The position numbers and the translations under genes were made by a program. DNA of 64,000 bases from Sphingomonas sp. PP-CE-3G-477 (GTDB taxonomy: Bacteria; Pseudomonadota; Alphaproteobacteria; Sphingomonadales; Sphingomonadaceae), in the NCBI RefSeq assembly GCF_003050745.1, contig NZ_QAOF01000010.1, forward strand, positions 33,072 to 97,071. Reading direction: 5' to 3'. Under the pieces are notes generated by a model, which worked only from the letters and a program-made list of their open reading frames with translations, did no database searches and had not been told where the DNA came from. Shown here piece after piece: positions 63,821 through 64,000 of this stretch; the stretch's first letter is position 1; each line of letters opens with the position of its first letter.

Positions 63821-64000
63821 GATGGTGCGCAAAAAACTCGGGTCGCTGCTTACCACTGAACGTCCGCTAACGCCGGTGGGTTCAACGGGTGGCTGCAACA
63901 TGCTGGGCGAACATTTCAGCCGGTGTCTGATACATCAAGGTCTTTCTGGGGCGCTCGTTGAGCTGGCGAGCGATGGCGCTGAGTTTGGCCTGGCTGTGGA
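63821..64000 (-). mobile_element. IS30-family insertion sequence, right end
   Basis: The end beside dprA reads GATGGTGCGCAAAAAACTCG (about 63821-63840), a likely terminal inverted repeat, followed by 41 bp of non-coding sequence and the transposase 3' end. The rest is beyond the window. The exact boundary with dprA is uncertain by a few bases. Confidence 0.7.
63882..64000 (-). CDS. IS30-family transposase, C-terminal end (partial)
   Basis: 38 residues are visible before the stop: HSQAKLSAIARQLNERPRKT, then LMYQTPAEMFAQHVAATR. The LNxRPRKTLxxxTPAE signature is diagnostic for the DDE domain end of IS30 transposases. The gene runs off the window. It is transcribed in the same direction as the dprA remnant. 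Confidence 0.88.
   Translation of the reverse strand, partial: HSQAKLSAIARQLNERPRKTLMYQTPAEMFAQHVAATR

Overview
The window looks like chromosomal DNA from a high-GC alphaproteobacterium of the family Sphingomonadaceae, most likely Sphingomonas or a close relative. The case for this is a single bifunctional RelA/SpoT homologue, a MipZ-type division ATPase, class I PHA synthase with a phasin, many NodT/RND-type envelope genes, a CC_3452-like secreted protein, the usual alphaproteobacterial pairs lgt/NDUFAF7-like methyltransferase/pgeF and dprA/topA, and dense intergenic palindromic repeats. No rRNA, tRNA, CRISPR array or prophage was recognised. The only transposon piece is at the right edge.

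Layout. 1-3 kb: small unknown proteins, then folD-marC overlapping by 4 bp. 3-7.5 kb: a lipid-linked glycosylation group made of an STT3-like GT-C membrane protein, a GtrA flippase-like protein, a SAM methyltransferase and a GtrB/DPM1-like glycosyltransferase. 7.5-13.3 kb: rsh (ppGpp), a CC_3452-like protein, an HxlR regulator, a thioesterase, a TauE exporter and an AlaC-type aminotransferase. 13.5-20.2 kb: PHA storage genes (phaC, phasin, and phaB further on) with clpS, a Crp/Fnr regulator and murA between them. 20-25 kb: hemH overlapping a molybdenum hydroxylase-like subunit, then an acyl-CoA ligase. 25-34 kb: lgt, the NDUFAF7-like methyltransferase, a GNAT enzyme, pgeF, a Met/Cys-pathway PLP enzyme, a phosphoribosyltransferase, a glycine-zipper protein, a phytase-like esterase, rpmB and tadA. 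34-44 kb: pepN, a secreted M28 peptidase, an SDR protein, an EamA exporter, threonine aldolase, PBP1A and an FMN reductase. 44.6-51.3 kb: a complete tripartite RND efflux operon (membrane fusion protein, pump, outer-membrane channel) read divergently from its TetR regulator, with a perfect 18-bp palindrome in the promoter gap. 51.4-54.4 kb: three translationally coupled signalling genes (CHASE3 kinase, single receiver, receiver-HWE kinase). 54.5-62.7 kb: exonuclease, PH-domain protein, phosphomannomutase/phosphoglucomutase, membrane J-protein, MipZ, panC, a SEL1-like protein and topA. At the right end is only the C-terminal part of dprA, cut by an IS30-family element whose transposase 3' end runs off the window.

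The most distinctive non-coding content is a set of dispersed inverted-repeat elements in intergenic DNA. Family A has six copies and family B five close copies plus looser relatives. There is also a two-copy family lying 3' of minus-strand genes and a 150-bp element with 17-bp terminal inverted repeats. I see no clear new defence or biosynthetic system. The better candidates for follow-up are the STT3-like/GtrA/GtrB group, the repeat families, the membrane J-protein coupled to MipZ, and the interrupted dprA.
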